From Marinomonas pollencensis (GTDB taxonomy: Bacteria > Pseudomonadota > Gammaproteobacteria > Pseudomonadales > Marinomonadaceae), in assembly GCF_003387375.1 (NCBI RefSeq), contig NZ_QUNG01000013.1:18625-82624 (forward strand): a stretch of 64,000 nucleotides of DNA. The letters are read 5' to 3'. A program made the position numbers and the translations under genes. Below, one piece after another: positions 50,401-62,232 of this stretch; the first letter of the stretch is position 1, and each line of letters opens with the position of its first letter. The notes under the pieces were generated by a model. It worked only from the letters and a program-made list of their open reading frames with translations. It ran no database searches and was not told the origin of the DNA.

Positions 50401-51596
50401 ATTGGTTGGCATTCTTTGATCGTGTCAGTTGGCGAGAGTTTAGCCGGGTTGACGCGATTTTTGTTGCCTCTGTGGTGTCTATTTTGGCGCTCGGAATTGT
50501 TATGGTGTCGAGTGCATCGATTTCCATTTCTGAAAACCTGCACGGCCATCCTTATTTTTTTATGGCAAGGCAGGTGCTTTATCTGGTGATTGCTTTGGTG
50601 TTTGGTTGGGGCTTGATTTCGCTGCCAACCGATAGATTGCAGCAATGGGGTATTTTGCTAATGGGGTTGTCTTTTCTCCTGTTAGTCTTGGTGCTGGTGC
50701 CAGGTATTGGTAAAAGTGTAAACGGTAGCCGTCGTTGGATTAATCTGGTGGTGTTTAATTTGCAAGCCTCTGAGGTCGCCAAAGTATGTATGGTGGTTTA
50801 TGTCTCTGGGTATTTAGTGCGACGAGCAGACCGAGTTAGACAAGGTTGGGTAGGGTTCTTTCTCCCGCTTTGTTTATGCAGCATCTTTTTGTTGTTTTTA
50901 TTGCTTGAACCAGATTTTGGCGCATCGGTTGTGCTATTGGGCACTGTAATGGCATTGCTCTTTCTGGGTGGGGCGCCCTTATACCAGTTCTTGCTCTTGT
51001 TGGTGGCTGCCGTCTGTATGTTAGGTGTGGTGGCGATTTCCGAAAGTTATCGAATGAAGCGACTGATGAACTTTATTGATCCGTGGGCCGACCCTTTCAA
51101 TGAAGGCTACCAGTTGAGTCAAGCTTTGATCGCTTATGGACGAGGTGAATGGTTTGGCTTAGGTCTGGGCAATAGTGTTCAAAAACTGTCGTATTTGCCG
51201 GAAGCGCATACTGATTTTGTGTTTTCTGTATGGGTCGAAGAGACTGGTTTGTTAGGCGGCTTATTTCTTATTTTGTTGTTTGGCATTATGGTGAGCCGGG
51301 CATTTAAAATTGGCCATCAGGCAATGAATTTATCGCGTCCTTTTTCGGGCTATATGTGCTTTGGTTTTTCCATTTTGATTCTCGCTCAGGTGATTATTAA
51401 TATTGGTGTAAATACGGGCTTCTTACCGACTAAGGGATTGACGTTACCTTTAATTAGTTACGGCGGCAGTAGTTTGATTATCACCTTGGGGAGTTTGTTT
51501 GTCATTGCACGAGTGGACATAGAAAACAGACGTCATGAGGCGCAATTGCGTAACGCTAACCGGAACGGCGAAATAGTAGAGAATAGTCATGAGTAA
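50397..51596 (+). CDS. ftsW: Septal peptidoglycan glycosyltransferase FtsW
   Basis: The 399-residue SEDS-family protein has ten helices and polymerises septal glycan with FtsI. It shows KSVNGSRRWINL, LLEPDFGASVVLL, YQLSQALIAYGRGEWFGLGLG, and PEAHTDFVFSVWVEE. It overlaps murD by 4 bases and murG by 8. Confidence 0.96.
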   Translation: MNWLAFFDRVSWREFSRVDAIFVASVVSILALGIVMVSSASISISENLHGHPYFFMARQVLYLVIALVFGWGLISLPTDRLQQWGILLMGLSFLLLVLVLVPGIGKSVNGSRRWINLVVFNLQASEVAKVCMVVYVSGYLVRRADRVRQGWVGFFLPLCLCSIFLLFLLLEPDFGASVVLLGTVMALLFLGGAPLYQFLLLLVAAVCMLGVVAISESYRMKRLMNFIDPWADPFNEGYQLSQALIAYGRGEWFGLGLGNSVQKLSYLPEAHTDFVFSVWVEETGLLGGLFLILLFGIMVSRAFKIGHQAMNLSRPFSGYMCFGFSILILAQVIINIGVNTGFLPTKGLTLPLISYGGSSLIITLGSLFVIARVDIENRRHEAQLRNANRNGEIVENSHE

Positions 51597-52659
51597 TGCG
51601 AAGCGCGTAGTCATTATGGCAGGTGGAACTGGCGGGCATATTTACCCCGCCCTTGCTAGTGCGCAACAATTTAAAGAAAAAGGAATGCAGGTCTTTTGGT
51701 TGGGTTCCAAAGGTGGAATGGAAGAAGCATTGGTGCCGCAGCATGATATACCTATCCACACCCTATCGATCAAGGGGGTGAGGGGGAAAGGTGTTGTCGG
51801 TTTGTTGTCTGCTCCTTTTCGTATTTTGCATGCGATTGGTCAAGCGGTGGCGGTGTTGCAGAAAATTAAGCCTTCAGTGGTATTAGGCATGGGCGGTTTT
51901 GTCGCAGGCCCAGGTGCAATAGCGGCAAAATTGTTGGGTATTCCATTGGTGATTCATGAGCAAAATGCCATAGCGGGTACTACGAATCGAATTTTGGCAA
52001 AGGTTGCTAATACTCGCTTGCAAGCGTTTTCTGATGCGTTACCGAATGCGGTTACCGTAGGCAACCCCATCCGTGCTGATATTTTATCTCAAACGGTACG
52101 TCCGGTGAGAGATGGTCAAGGCCGCCCCCTTAAATTGTTGGTTGTGGGGGGGAGTTTAGGGGCGAAAGCGATTAATGACATAGTGCCATCTGTGTTGGCT
52201 CAGTGGCATGGTTCACAGCGTTTGGATGTTTGGCACCAAACGGGAAAACGTAATTTTGAAGCGGTGACGGCTTTGTATTCTGAGGCTGGTGTAAAGGCAA
52301 GGGTTGAACCTTATCTGGACAGCATGGAACAAGCTTATTACTGGGCTGATGTAGTGCTTTGTCGTGCTGGAGCGATGACAGTGAGTGAGTTGGCGATTGC
52401 GGGTTTGCCATCCATTTTGGTGCCTTTGCCTCATGCCATTGATGATCATCAAACGGCAAATGCACGTCACCTTGAAAGCGTTGATGCGGCCTATTTATTG
52501 CCGCAGTCAGAGTTAACCAGTGACAAAGTTGTGTCAATTTTAATGGGCTTGCTGGAAAGCGAGACAAGATTACAGAATATGGGGGAGCAAGCGAAGAAAA
52601 TAGCTCACCCGGATGCAACCCGAGATGTGGTTGCGCATTGTTTAAGGCTAATAAAATGA
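51589..52659 (+). CDS. murG: UDP-GlcNAc--lipid I GlcNAc transferase
   Basis: The 356-residue GT28 enzyme makes lipid II at the inner membrane face. Motifs are [60 protein letters not shown], and [20 protein letters not shown]. Length fits. It overlaps ftsW and, by 4 bases, murC. Confidence 0.97.
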   Translation: MSNAKRVVIMAGGTGGHIYPALASAQQFKEKGMQVFWLGSKGGMEEALVPQHDIPIHTLSIKGVRGKGVVGLLSAPFRILHAIGQAVAVLQKIKPSVVLGMGGFVAGPGAIAAKLLGIPLVIHEQNAIAGTTNRILAKVANTRLQAFSDALPNAVTVGNPIRADILSQTVRPVRDGQGRPLKLLVVGGSLGAKAINDIVPSVLAQWHGSQRLDVWHQTGKRNFEAVTALYSEAGVKARVEPYLDSMEQAYYWADVVLCRAGAMTVSELAIAGLPSILVPLPHAIDDHQTANARHLESVDAAYLLPQSELTSDKVVSILMGLLESETRLQNMGEQAKKIAHPDATRDVVAHCLRLIK

Positions 52660-54077
52660 TAGTAAACAAATTCCAATACGATATTCCCACCATGCGCCGC
52701 ATCCAAAATATCCATTTTATTGGTATTGGTGGTGTTGGCATGTGCGGCATCGCAGAGGTGCTGCATAATCAGGGTTACTCTGTGTCTGGCTCGGATCTGA
52801 AAGCGTCCGCTACCACAGACCGATTGTCTGATATGGGGATTAAAGTTTATCTTGGGCATCAAGCTGAAAACGTTTTCGATGCTCATGTGATTGTGGTCTC
52901 AACCGCAGTAAATGAACAAAACCCTGAAATTATCTGGGGTAAAGAGAATCGTGTTCCTATTGTTCGCCGGGCTGAGATGTTGGCGGAACTGATGCGTTAT
53001 CGTCACGGTATTGCGGTGGCTGGTACCCATGGTAAAACCACGACAACCAGCTTGATGGCGTCTGTTTTGGCGGCGACAGGTGAAGCTCCGACGTTTGTTA
53101 TTGGTGGTCGCTTAACCAGTGCGGGTGCCAATGCACAGCTAGGTAGCAGTGCTTATTTGGTGGCTGAAGCGGATGAAAGTGATGCTTCCTTCCTGCATTT
53201 GCAGCCGCAAACGGTTATCATTACCAATATTGATGAAGACCATATGGATACCTATGGCGGTGACTTTGAGAAAGTGAAGCACACTTTTATCGAGTTTGTT
53301 CATAACTTGCCATTCTATGGTTTGGCGGTGCTGTGCGTTGATGATGAAAATGTAAGGGAGATCTTGCCATCGTTGAGTCGTCCTGTGTTGACCTATGGTA
53401 TTGAGCAAGAAGCCGACTTTTATGCAACAGACATAGTTCAAACGGGTCGTTTTTGTGAATTTACCGCGCATCGGCCAGAAGGGGAGCCATTAAAGATTCG
53501 CTTGCCGATGCCAGGTAAACATAATGTGCTTAATGCCTTATCAACCATTGCAGTGGCCACAGACCTCGGGGTGGATGCTGCTGCGATTCAAGCTGGTCTT
53601 ATGGGCTTTGAGGGCGTGGGGCGTCGTTTCCAAGAGCAGCAACCATTAGCCTTAAATGATGGTTCTGAGGTGATGTTTGTTGATGATTACGGGCACCATC
53701 CAAGTGAGGTTTTGGCAACGATAAAAGCCATTCGAGCGGGCTGGCCTGAGAAGCGTTTAGTGATGATCTATCAGCCGCATCGTTTCTCAAGAACACGCGA
53801 TTTGTATGAAGATTTTGTGCGCGTGTTATCCCAGGTGGATGTGTTGCTGTTGCTTGATGTGTATGCCGCCGGTGAGTCGCCTATCAATGGCGCAGACAGT
53901 CGCTCTTTGTGCGGTAGTATTCGTCAGCGAGGTACGGTGGACCCTGTACACGTAGGCAGTGTGACAGATTTACGTTCGATTTTGAGTAATGTGTTAAGAG
54001 CGGATGATTTGTTGATTACGCAGGGTGCGGGTGACATAGGTCTGATTTCGAAAAATTTAGCAAAGAGTGGGATATAG
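52656..54077 (+). CDS. murC: UDP-N-acetylmuramate--L-alanine ligase
   Basis: The 473-residue enzyme adds L-alanine to UDP-MurNAc. It has [16 protein letters not shown], the P-loop [26 protein letters not shown] and the [10 protein letters not shown] region. I chose ATG 52656, which overlaps the murG stop by 4 bases; ATG 52692 is a shorter alternative and a TTG at 52638 a longer one. ddl follows after 3 bases; murB is not in this cluster. Confidence 0.95.
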   Translation: MIVNKFQYDIPTMRRIQNIHFIGIGGVGMCGIAEVLHNQGYSVSGSDLKASATTDRLSDMGIKVYLGHQAENVFDAHVIVVSTAVNEQNPEIIWGKENRVPIVRRAEMLAELMRYRHGIAVAGTHGKTTTTSLMASVLAATGEAPTFVIGGRLTSAGANAQLGSSAYLVAEADESDASFLHLQPQTVIITNIDEDHMDTYGGDFEKVKHTFIEFVHNLPFYGLAVLCVDDENVREILPSLSRPVLTYGIEQEADFYATDIVQTGRFCEFTAHRPEGEPLKIRLPMPGKHNVLNALSTIAVATDLGVDAAAIQAGLMGFEGVGRRFQEQQPLALNDGSEVMFVDDYGHHPSEVLATIKAIRAGWPEKRLVMIYQPHRFSRTRDLYEDFVRVLSQVDVLLLLDVYAAGESPINGADSRSLCGSIRQRGTVDPVHVGSVTDLRSILSNVLRADDLLITQGAGDIGLISKNLAKSGI

Positions 54078-54080
54078 CAG

Positions 54081-55031
54081 ATGGCAGCTGATTTGAAACA
54101 ATGCGTCATCGCGGTAATTTACGGTGGTCGTTCTGCTGAGCGCGAAGTGTCTTTGCAAAGTGGCCCATTGGTGATCGAGGGGTTGCGCGCTTCTGGTTAT
54201 CAAGTGGTGGCCATTGACTTATATGGTGATGCGGGGCTCGACCCGGTGAAGCAGTTGCAATCGGTTGATTTTGATCTTGCCTTTATTGCATTGCACGGTG
54301 GTGAAGGAGAGGATGGGCGTATTCAGGCTTTGCTGGAAATGATGGGCAAACCTTATACCGGAAGCTCTCCTCTGGCATGTGGCTTTGCGATGGACAAGGT
54401 GCTGACCAAGCGTTTTTGGAAGGGCATTGGGATTGCTACGCCAGCTTACCTGTCGTTTGCAGGACAAGCGGACGCGGATGAGATTGAGCAGGTAATGTCT
54501 TATCCGTTGATCATTAAGCCATCTCGGGAAGGTTCTACCATTGGTATTAATAAAGCCAATAACCGCGCAGAATTGCTGTCAGCGCTGAGTAATGCGCTTG
54601 AATTTGATTCAGATATTTTGGTTGAAGAGTTTGTCGACGGGCCAGAATATACAGTAACGATCATTGATGATGTGGTTTATCCCGCTATTGGGCTTAAGGC
54701 GTCTGATGGTCATGAATTGTATGACTACGATGCGAAATACCTAGCCGAAGACACACAATATTTATTGCCTTGTGGACTGAACGAAGACGATGAGTCTGAG
54801 CTTCAGGCGTTGGCTTTGCAGGCTTATCAATCATTAGGTTGTCGTGGTTGGGGGCGAGTTGATGTGATGCGAGACCAGCAAGGCGTGTTTTGGGTGTTAG
54901 AGGTCAATACATCCCCTGGTATGACATCTCACAGCCTGGTGCCGATGGCGGCGAACTATGTTGGCCTTGGGTACAATGCATTGGTGGAAAAAATTGCCTT
55001 AAGCGCATGGCATGACGCAAAGCATGACTAA
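54081..55031 (+). CDS. ddl: D-alanine--D-alanine ligase
   Basis: The 316-residue ATP-grasp enzyme makes D-Ala-D-Ala. It has IYGGRSAEREVSLQSG, FIALHGGEGEDGRIQALLEM, PLIIKPSREGSTIGI, and the C-terminal RVDVMRDQQGVFWVLEVNTSPGM. The length is typical of DdlB, the copy found in dcw clusters. ftsQ starts 3 bases after its stop. Confidence 0.95.
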   Translation: MAADLKQCVIAVIYGGRSAEREVSLQSGPLVIEGLRASGYQVVAIDLYGDAGLDPVKQLQSVDFDLAFIALHGGEGEDGRIQALLEMMGKPYTGSSPLACGFAMDKVLTKRFWKGIGIATPAYLSFAGQADADEIEQVMSYPLIIKPSREGSTIGINKANNRAELLSALSNALEFDSDILVEEFVDGPEYTVTIIDDVVYPAIGLKASDGHELYDYDAKYLAEDTQYLLPCGLNEDDESELQALALQAYQSLGCRGWGRVDVMRDQQGVFWVLEVNTSPGMTSHSLVPMAANYVGLGYNALVEKIALSAWHDAKHD

Positions 55032-55034
55032 ATT

Positions 55035-55715
55035 ATGAGAATTGCTGCGCTGATAGGGGCTGTGTTGCTGATTTTAGTAGCTTTGTTCCAGGGGGAGGAT
55101 TCGCCTGATAGTTGGTTTGCTATTCAGCATGTCGAGGTGGAAGGGGATTTAAACTACGCCACTAAGGCTGAGTTGCTTAAAGATTACCAGCCCCTGATAG
55201 GAAGAAACTTATTAACGGCATCGTTAATGTCAATAAAGTCTATCGCTGTGTCGCCGCAATGGGTAGAAAGTGCAGAGGTGCGTAAAGTTTGGCCGAATAC
55301 GCTTCAGATACTTGTTCGCGAGTATCGACCTCTCGCATACTGGGGAGATCGGCAATTAATTTCCACCGGGGCGGTGGTAATATCGCCGCCTGCTTTGCCT
55401 AATTTGCCGCTTCCTAGGCTTTATGGTCCTGAGGATACCAGTGATCTTGTATTGGATCAGTTTGGTTTGATTAGCCAAGTGCTTTCAGCAACCAGTTTGC
55501 GGATCGAAAAGTTGAGCTTAGAGTTGCGAGGGGCATGGAATATTACTTTCACCAATGGTGTGAGAGTAAAGTTGGGGCGAGAGGAAATTTTAGAGAGATT
55601 ACAACGCTTTATAGCGGTGTATAAAAGTGATTTATCGGGTAGAATAGATCAAATTAGCTCCATCGATGCGCGTTATCCCCATGGGGTTGCCGTCGCTTGG
55701 AAGAAAACAAAATAA
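55035..55715 (+). CDS. ftsQ: Cell division protein FtsQ
   Basis: The 226-residue bitopic protein has an N-terminal helix (about 3-20), a POTRA domain (FAIQHVEVEGDLNYATKAEL) and the beta domain with WPNTLQILVREYRPLAYWGD and GAVVISPP. It links FtsA-side and FtsBL-side divisome parts. The cytoplasmic tail is unusually short (only a few residues), which may be a start-site issue, though no better upstream start is seen. Confidence 0.92.
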   Translation: MRIAALIGAVLLILVALFQGEDSPDSWFAIQHVEVEGDLNYATKAELLKDYQPLIGRNLLTASLMSIKSIAVSPQWVESAEVRKVWPNTLQILVREYRPLAYWGDRQLISTGAVVISPPALPNLPLPRLYGPEDTSDLVLDQFGLISQVLSATSLRIEKLSLELRGAWNITFTNGVRVKLGREEILERLQRFIAVYKSDLSGRIDQISSIDARYPHGVAVAWKKTK

Positions 55716-55789
55716 ACTTGGCCTGTTTGTTGCTTTTTTAAACAAGGTAGAGGGCGGTTCTAACAGCACTAAAATGCCGGGAAGGTTAA

Positions 55790-57061
55790 ATGATAGTCGG
55801 TTTGGATGTAGGCACATCAAAAGTTATTTGCTTGGTCGGAGAAGTTCTGGCTGACGGTAGTTTGGAAATTGTCGGTATTGGCTCTCACAGCTCTAAGGGA
55901 ATGAAGCGCGGTGTTGTTATTAATATTGAATCGACTGTTCAATCGATACAGCGAGCGGTAGAAGAAGCGGAATTAATGGCAGGGTGCAATATCCACTCTG
56001 TTTATGTGAGTGTTGCTGGAAGTCATATTCGCAGCTTGAATTCCCATGGTATTGTTGCGGTAAAAAATGGCGAAGTGCAAAAAGAAGATGTTGATCGGGT
56101 AATTGATGCTGCGCAAGCGGTGCCGATTTCTTCAGATCAGCGGGTGTTGCATATTCTTCCGCAGGAGTATCACATTGACTCGCAGGAGGGGATCAAAGAC
56201 CCTCTGGGTATGTCTGGTGTTCGTTTAGAAGCCAATGTACATATGATTTCAGGTGCCGCAAATGCTGTAATGAATGTTGAAAAATGCATTAAGCGTTGTG
56301 GTTTGGGGGTAGATGGCGTGATTTTGTCACAACTGGCCTCAAGTGAATCATCGTTAAGCGAAGATGAAAAAGAATTGGGTGTTTGCTTAGTGGACATCGG
56401 TGCGGGTACTTCTGATATCGCAGTCTGGCTGGATGGTGCATTACATCATACGGCGGTTGTGCCGGTGGCAGGGGATCAAGTAACCAACGATATCTCGATG
56501 GCGTTGCGTACGCCGACTCAGCACGCAGAAGAAATTAAGGTAAAATACGCTTGTGCGATGTCTTCACAGGCAACGGTAGATCAGGCGATTCAAGTGCCAA
56601 GTGTTGGTGATCGCCAACCAAGAACCATCTCTCGTCATGCGTTGGCGGAGGTTGTTGAGGCAAGATACGAAGAAATTTACAATTTAATTCAAGATGAATT
56701 AAGGCGTAGTGGGTACGCTGAGCGTATCCCGGCAGGTATTGTAATTACTGGTGGTACGTCTCTTATGGAGGGGGCCGCTGAGTTAGCAGAGCGGGTATTT
56801 GATATGCCGGTTCGCTTATCAGTACCAGATTGTGCTAAAGGAATGTCAGACATTGTCGATAACCCAATATATTCAACAAGTGTTGGATTGTTGGCTTATG
56901 GAAGCAAGGAGGCTGAGACTACTGAGTCCTCTAAGCAAGTTATGTCTAAGACGCAAAATAAACGAGACACATCATTGTTAGTGGCTAAAGAAACCGGGTC
57001 GTCCTTCAGTGCAGCGAAGGTGTGGCACAATTTAAAACACTGGTTTCAGAGCTATATGTAG
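55790..57061 (+). CDS. ftsA: Cell division protein FtsA
   Basis: The 423-residue actin-like ATPase tethers FtsZ to the membrane. It begins MIVGLDVGTSKVICLVGE, has the SHIRSLNSHG 1C region, VDIGAGTSDIAVW, and VITGGTSLMEGAAELAE, and ends with an amphipathic membrane helix (KVWHNLKHWFQSYM). The start has GGAAGG about 5 bases upstream. A 74-base gap separates it from ftsQ. Confidence 0.96.
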   Translation: MIVGLDVGTSKVICLVGEVLADGSLEIVGIGSHSSKGMKRGVVINIESTVQSIQRAVEEAELMAGCNIHSVYVSVAGSHIRSLNSHGIVAVKNGEVQKEDVDRVIDAAQAVPISSDQRVLHILPQEYHIDSQEGIKDPLGMSGVRLEANVHMISGAANAVMNVEKCIKRCGLGVDGVILSQLASSESSLSEDEKELGVCLVDIGAGTSDIAVWLDGALHHTAVVPVAGDQVTNDISMALRTPTQHAEEIKVKYACAMSSQATVDQAIQVPSVGDRQPRTISRHALAEVVEARYEEIYNLIQDELRRSGYAERIPAGIVITGGTSLMEGAAELAERVFDMPVRLSVPDCAKGMSDIVDNPIYSTSVGLLAYGSKEAETTESSKQVMSKTQNKRDTSLLVAKETGSSFSAAKVWHNLKHWFQSYM

Positions 57062-57099
57062 TAGCAATGAGAACGAATTAATTAAGGAGCTATAAGCCC

Positions 57100-58344
57100 A
57101 TGAACGTCTTTGATTTAGCCGATGAGAATTTATCTGATAACGCGGTGATTAAAGTTATCGGTGTTGGTGGCGGTGGCGGTAACGCTGTTCGTCATATGCT
57201 TGAAAGTCAGTTGGAAGGTGTTGAGTTTATCTGCGCTAACACTGACTCAAAAGCGCTAACTGGTTTTGATACAGGTGTGTCATTGCAGCTGGGGACAACC
57301 ATTACAAAAGGTCTTGGTGCTGGTGCAAACCCAGAAGTTGGTCGCGATTCGGCGCTTGAAGATCAAGAAAAAATTACACAATTGCTGACTGGTGCCGATA
57401 TGGTGTTTATCACCGCAGGCATGGGTGGTGGTACGGGGACCGGTGCGGCACCTGTTATCGCAAAAGTAGCTCGTGAACTTGGTATTTTGACAGTAGCCGT
57501 TGTGACTAAGCCATTTCCATTTGAAGGGCGTCGACGTGCGAAAGTTGCAGAAGAAGGTGTTAAAGAATTACGTGAAAATGTCGATTCATTAATTACTGTT
57601 CCAAACGAGCGCTTGTTACCAGTATTAGGGAAAAATATTTCCCTGCTAAAAGCGTTTGGTGAAGCAAATAATGTGTTGTTTAACGCCGTTCAGGGTATTA
57701 CCGATTTGATTATGCGCCCTGGCTTGATCAACGTTGACTTTGCAGACGTTAGAACGGTGATGTCTGAAATGGGCATGGCAATGATGGGGACAGGTTCTGC
57801 CTCTGGAGATGACCGCGCAAGAGTGGCGGCTGAAGCAGCGATACACAACCCATTGTTGGAAGACATTAACCTAAGAGGGGCGCGTGGCGTTCTAGTGAAT
57901 ATCACAGCCAACGAAGAAGTTGGTTTGTCTGAGTTTACTGAGGTTGGTGGGATTATTGAAGAATATGCATCGGAAGATGCGACTGTTGTAATTGGTTGTG
58001 CAATCGATCCAAGTGTTGGAGATGAGATGCGAGTTACAGTAGTTGCGACTGGTTTAGAAGGGCATCCTACTGCTGAAATGCAGTCTGCTGTAGGAGAGTC
58101 TGTAGTTTCTCAACCAGTACAGGCAAGTGTTGAGCGAGTTGTTGAAGAGAAGCCAGCGGTAGCTCCTCAGCAGCGAGTGACAACAAGGCCTGTTGCTGCT
58201 TCACCTGCGGTTAGTCGTGATGAAGTGGTTGAGAAAAGCTCGGATTCTGAAGCAGGAGATTTAAATGAATCTGCCTCTTCGACGAGCGGTGATAAATTAT
58301 CATACTTGGACATTCCCGCTTTTTTGCGTCGGCAAGCTGATTAG
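57100..58344 (+). CDS. ftsZ: Cell division protein FtsZ
   Basis: The 414-residue tubulin homolog forms the division ring. The GTP-binding signature GGGTGTG is at 109-115, with [10 protein letters not shown] (21-30) and [15 protein letters not shown] as the T7 loop region. A variable linker (about 320-395) precedes the conserved C-terminal tail [11 protein letters not shown] that binds FtsA, ZipA and others. lpxC follows after 108 bases. Confidence 0.98.
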   Translation: MNVFDLADENLSDNAVIKVIGVGGGGGNAVRHMLESQLEGVEFICANTDSKALTGFDTGVSLQLGTTITKGLGAGANPEVGRDSALEDQEKITQLLTGADMVFITAGMGGGTGTGAAPVIAKVARELGILTVAVVTKPFPFEGRRRAKVAEEGVKELRENVDSLITVPNERLLPVLGKNISLLKAFGEANNVLFNAVQGITDLIMRPGLINVDFADVRTVMSEMGMAMMGTGSASGDDRARVAAEAAIHNPLLEDINLRGARGVLVNITANEEVGLSEFTEVGGIIEEYASEDATVVIGCAIDPSVGDEMRVTVVATGLEGHPTAEMQSAVGESVVSQPVQASVERVVEEKPAVAPQQRVTTRPVAASPAVSRDEVVEKSSDSEAGDLNESASSTSGDKLSYLDIPAFLRRQAD

Positions 58345-58398
58345 TTTGCGTAAAAAAGATGCAAGCATAAGGCGTTGAATTGTATAAAAATTGTGTTA

Positions 58399-58428
58399 TT
58401 GATATTATTTCTTAATTGAAAGTATATC
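58399..58428 (+). promoter_or_regulatory. Candidate lpxC promoter
   Basis: TTGATA (58399-58404), an 18-base spacer and TATATC (58423-58428) lie 25 bases before the lpxC ATG in an AT-rich gap; they match consensus 5 of 6 and 4 of 6. Confidence 0.4.
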
Positions 58429-58452
58429 TTGTCATGAAAGTGTAGGAATCTA

Positions 58453-59370
58453 ATGGTACGTCAACACACATTAAAAAATATTATACGAGCTACCGGTGTA
58501 GGTCTCCACTCTGGTGAGAAGGTGTATTTGACATTAAAACCGGCTCCTGTGAATACAGGAATCGTTTTTGTCCGCACAGACTTGGATCCTGTTGTTGAGA
58601 TCCCTGGTGATGCACGCGCAGTTGGCTCAACAAATTTCGCAACGGCTTTATGCCAAGGAGATGTGAAGGTTAGCACCGTAGAGCATCTGCTTTCCGCGAT
58701 GGCTGGATTGGGTGTGGATAACGCCTATGTCGAAGTCAGTGCGAGTGAAGTTCCTTTAATGGACGGCAGTGCGAGCCCATTCGTGTTTTTGTTGCAGTCT
58801 GCCGGTTTGGAAGCGCAGAGTGCGCCGAAGAAGTTTATTCGTATTAAAAAGCCGATTCGAGTCGAAGATGGCGATAAATACGCGACTTTGGAGCCTCATA
58901 CTGGTTTTCGATTGTCTTTCACGATTGATTTTCAGCATCCAGCGATTGGTGAAGATGTTCAGCACACCTCGTTTGACTTCTCTACAACTACGTTTGTAAA
59001 AGAAATCAGCCGTGCGCGCACATTTGGTTTTATGAAGGATCTTGAGTACTTCAAAAACAACAATCTTGCGCGTGGCGCGAACATGGAAAATGCCATTGTA
59101 TTGGATGATTTCCGAGTCTTGAATGACGAAGGTTTGCGTTACCGTGATGAGCTAGTGCGCCACAAGGTACTGGATGCGATTGGTGATTTGTATCTTCTTG
59201 GTCATAGCTTGATCGGAGAATACAAGGCATTTAAATCTGGTCATGCTTTGAATAATAAGCTTTTGTTGGCTCTGCTTGAGCAGCAAGAGGCTTGGGAATA
59301 TGTCGTCTTTGAAGACGAAGCTCAAGTAAAACCTATTTCTTATGTTGAGCCTGTCCTAGCGGGTGCTTAA
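58453..59370 (+). CDS. lpxC: UDP-3-O-acyl-N-acetylglucosamine deacetylase
   Basis: The 305-residue zinc enzyme makes the committed step of lipid A synthesis. It has [29 protein letters not shown] (zinc H), [10 protein letters not shown], and [19 protein letters not shown] (zinc H and D). The position after ftsZ is classical. An intrinsic terminator follows, closing the dcw end. Confidence 0.97.
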   Translation: MVRQHTLKNIIRATGVGLHSGEKVYLTLKPAPVNTGIVFVRTDLDPVVEIPGDARAVGSTNFATALCQGDVKVSTVEHLLSAMAGLGVDNAYVEVSASEVPLMDGSASPFVFLLQSAGLEAQSAPKKFIRIKKPIRVEDGDKYATLEPHTGFRLSFTIDFQHPAIGEDVQHTSFDFSTTTFVKEISRARTFGFMKDLEYFKNNNLARGANMENAIVLDDFRVLNDEGLRYRDELVRHKVLDAIGDLYLLGHSLIGEYKAFKSGHALNNKLLLALLEQQEAWEYVVFEDEAQVKPISYVEPVLAGA

Positions 59371-59397
59371 TAATTGATCGAAATAAGAAAAATCATC

Positions 59398-59427
59398 AAA
59401 AAGCCAGACCATATGTCTGGCTTTTTT
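59398..59427 (+). terminator. Intrinsic terminator after lpxC
   Basis: GCCAGAC (59403-59409) pairs with GTCTGGC (59415-59421) with an A-run before and six T after. Confidence 0.9.
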
Positions 59428-59514
59428 GTGTTTGGCTACTTGATATTTCATGTTTTGTCCCACATTACCGTGGTAGACTCTAATCATTACTAATTTGGCT
59501 GCGTTGTATTCAAG

Positions 59515-62217
59515 ATGTTAGGAACTGTAATTAAAAAGGTAATCGGTACAAAGAATGACCGAGAAGTGAAGCGACTTAAGAAAGTGGTTGCTCAAATTAA
59601 TAAGCTTGAAGAATCCTTTAGCAAGCTTTCAGACGATGAACTGTCAGGAAAAACCAATGAGTTCCGCGAGCGAGTGTCTAAAGGCGAATCCTTAGACGCT
59701 TTGTTGCCAGAAGCTTTTGCTACGGTTCGTGAAGGCAGTCGCCGTGTTATGGGGATGCGCCACTTTGATGTGCAGCTGGTTGGTGGCATGGTCCTTCATG
59801 AAGGCAAGATTGCAGAGATGCGTACCGGTGAAGGTAAGACGCTTGTAGCAACCTTGGCTGTGTATCTTAATGCCATTTCTGGCAAAGGTGTGCATGTTGT
59901 TACGGTGAATGATTATTTGGCCAAGCGTGATGCGAACTGGATGCGCCCCCTGTATGAATTTTTAGATATGAGTGTGGGTGTTGTCTTCTCTGGACAAGAG
60001 CGTGATGACAAGCGTGCAGCGTATTTGAGTGATATCACTTACGGGACAAACAACGAGTTTGGCTTCGATTATTTGCGCGACAATATGGTGTTCCGCTTTG
60101 AGGATAGAGTGCAGCGAGAGCTTAACTTTACCGTTGTCGATGAAGTTGACTCTATTTTGATTGATGAGGCGAGAACGCCACTGATTATTTCTGGTGCGGT
60201 AGAAGATAGCTCAGAACAGTATCGCAAGATCAATCAGTTGCCTCCTTTGTTGCAGCGCCAAGAGGGTGAGGCTGAAGGCGACGAGATTGTTGGTCACTAT
60301 GTTTTTGATGAATCTCAGAAGAGTATTGAATTGACTGAGGTTGGCCATCAGTTTGTTGAAAGCTGGTTGGTTGAGCAGGGGATGCTGCAAGAGGGCGATA
60401 GTCTGTATGCAGCGGGTAACCTGTCTTTGTTGCACCATGTGCACGCGTGTTTAAAAGCCCATGTGATTTTCCAGAAAAACATAGATTATGTTGTGCAAAA
60501 TGGTGAAGTGGTCATTGTTGATGAGCATACTGGCCGTACTATGCAAGGCCGTCGTTGGTCAGAAGGTATTCATCAGGCTGTAGAAGCCAAAGAAGGGGTA
60601 ACAATACAGGCGGAAAGCCAAACCTTGGCGTCGACTACCTTCCAGAATTATTTCCGTTTGTACGATAAGTTGTCTGGTATGACGGGGACGGCGGATACTG
60701 AAGCGTTTGAGTTTCAGCAAATTTATGGCTTGCCAGTAGTGGTTATTCCGACGAATAAGCCTGTTCAGCGTAAAGATTTCAATGATCTTATCTACATGTC
60801 AACAGAAGATAAGTTTGAAGCCATTGTTGTTGATATTGAAGACAATGTGGCTCAAGGTCGCCCAATCTTGGTGGGTACGGCATCGATTGAATATTCTGAA
60901 TTGCTGTCTAATTACTTAACTAAGAAAAACATTAAGCATAATGTTTTGAATGCAAAGCAGCATGAGCGCGAGGCGCAAATTGTCGCTGAAGCGGGCCGAC
61001 CTGGTGCGGTTACTATCGCGACCAATATGGCAGGTCGTGGTACAGATATTATGTTGGGTGGTAACTTGCAGGTTGAGATTGATCAGCTGGGCGAGTCTGC
61101 AACAGAAAAAGAAATTGATGCGCTTAAGCTGGATTGGAAGAAGCGTAATGAAGCCGTGTTGGCTGCCGGTGGTTTGCATATTATTGGTACTGAGCGCCAT
61201 GAGTCGCGTCGTATTGATAACCAGTTACGTGGTCGTGCTGGCCGTCAAGGTGATGTGGGTTCCTCGCGTTTTTATCTATCGCTTGAAGATAGTTTGATGC
61301 GTATTTTCATGTCTGATCGAATCAAGAAAATGATGATGGCATTAGGGATGGAGAAAGGGGAAGCCATTGAGCATAAGATGGTTTCTAATGCGATTGAAAA
61401 AGCTCAGCGCAAAGTAGAAGGTCGAAACTTCGACATTCGTAAGCAGCTTCTAGAATACGACGATGTGGCGAATGATCAGCGTCAAGTTATCTATCGTCAG
61501 CGTTTCGATATGATGGTTTCTGAAGATTTATCAGAAGCGGTTAGTGGAATGCGTGAAGAAGTAGTGAGCAACCTGATTGATGAGTTTATTCCACCACAAA
61601 GTGTTTATGATCAGTGGGATCTTAAAGGCTTGGAGGAAAAAATCCGTAATGAATTTGGCTTGGAGTTGCCTGTTGCGCAATGGGTAGAAGAAGACTCTAA
61701 GTTGTATGAAGAGCCATTGCGTCAGAAAATTCTGGATGCTTTTGTTAGCGACTATGCAGAAAAAGAAGCGGCGGCTGGTGACGGCTCGTTGCGTATGTTT
61801 GAGAAGCAGGTCTTATTGCAGGTTCTTGATACTCATTGGAAAGAGCATTTGCAAACGATGGATATGCTGCGTCAAGGTATTCACTTGCGTGGTTATGCCC
61901 AGAAGAATCCAAAGCAAGAATATAAGCGTGAGGCGTTTGAATTATTCCAGAGCTTGCTGGATCAAGTTAAGTTTGAGGTAGTTCAGATTGTTACCCGCGT
62001 TAAGGTTCAGTCTCCAGAAGAAGTGGAGAAAATCGAGCAAGCGCGCCGACTTGAAGAAGAAAAAACTCAGCTCAGTATGCAGCATGAGTCCTCTTCTGCC
62101 TTGCCTGAAAGTGATGCCAAAGACAATGCCTCAGAGTACCCTAAAGTGGGTCGTAATGAGCCTTGTCCTTGTGGGTCAGGAAAAAAATATAAGCACTGTC
62201 ATGGCAGTTTGGTTTAA
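59515..62217 (+). CDS. secA: Protein translocase ATPase SecA
   Basis: The 900-residue motor drives preproteins through SecYEG. Walker A is [13 protein letters not shown], Walker B region [18 protein letters not shown], with [15 protein letters not shown] and the [24 protein letters not shown] switch. The C-terminal zinc tail is [14 protein letters not shown], which binds SecB and ribosomes. No secM-like gene precedes it; the upstream gap is 144 bases. It is 15 bases before argJ. Confidence 0.97.
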   Translation: MLGTVIKKVIGTKNDREVKRLKKVVAQINKLEESFSKLSDDELSGKTNEFRERVSKGESLDALLPEAFATVREGSRRVMGMRHFDVQLVGGMVLHEGKIAEMRTGEGKTLVATLAVYLNAISGKGVHVVTVNDYLAKRDANWMRPLYEFLDMSVGVVFSGQERDDKRAAYLSDITYGTNNEFGFDYLRDNMVFRFEDRVQRELNFTVVDEVDSILIDEARTPLIISGAVEDSSEQYRKINQLPPLLQRQEGEAEGDEIVGHYVFDESQKSIELTEVGHQFVESWLVEQGMLQEGDSLYAAGNLSLLHHVHACLKAHVIFQKNIDYVVQNGEVVIVDEHTGRTMQGRRWSEGIHQAVEAKEGVTIQAESQTLASTTFQNYFRLYDKLSGMTGTADTEAFEFQQIYGLPVVVIPTNKPVQRKDFNDLIYMSTEDKFEAIVVDIEDNVAQGRPILVGTASIEYSELLSNYLTKKNIKHNVLNAKQHEREAQIVAEAGRPGAVTIATNMAGRGTDIMLGGNLQVEIDQLGESATEKEIDALKLDWKKRNEAVLAAGGLHIIGTERHESRRIDNQLRGRAGRQGDVGSSRFYLSLEDSLMRIFMSDRIKKMMMALGMEKGEAIEHKMVSNAIEKAQRKVEGRNFDIRKQLLEYDDVANDQRQVIYRQRFDMMVSEDLSEAVSGMREEVVSNLIDEFIPPQSVYDQWDLKGLEEKIRNEFGLELPVAQWVEEDSKLYEEPLRQKILDAFVSDYAEKEAAAGDGSLRMFEKQVLLQVLDTHWKEHLQTMDMLRQGIHLRGYAQKNPKQEYKREAFELFQSLLDQVKFEVVQIVTRVKVQSPEEVEKIEQARRLEEEKTQLSMQHESSSALPESDAKDNASEYPKVGRNEPCPCGSGKKYKHCHGSLV

Positions 62218-62232
62218 TAAGGGAGCGGTCAA

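Noticed and set aside
52172..52750. 192-codon frame opposite murG/murC
   Set aside because: Spans the murG-murC junction in antisense; no family match and no promoter or ribosome site.
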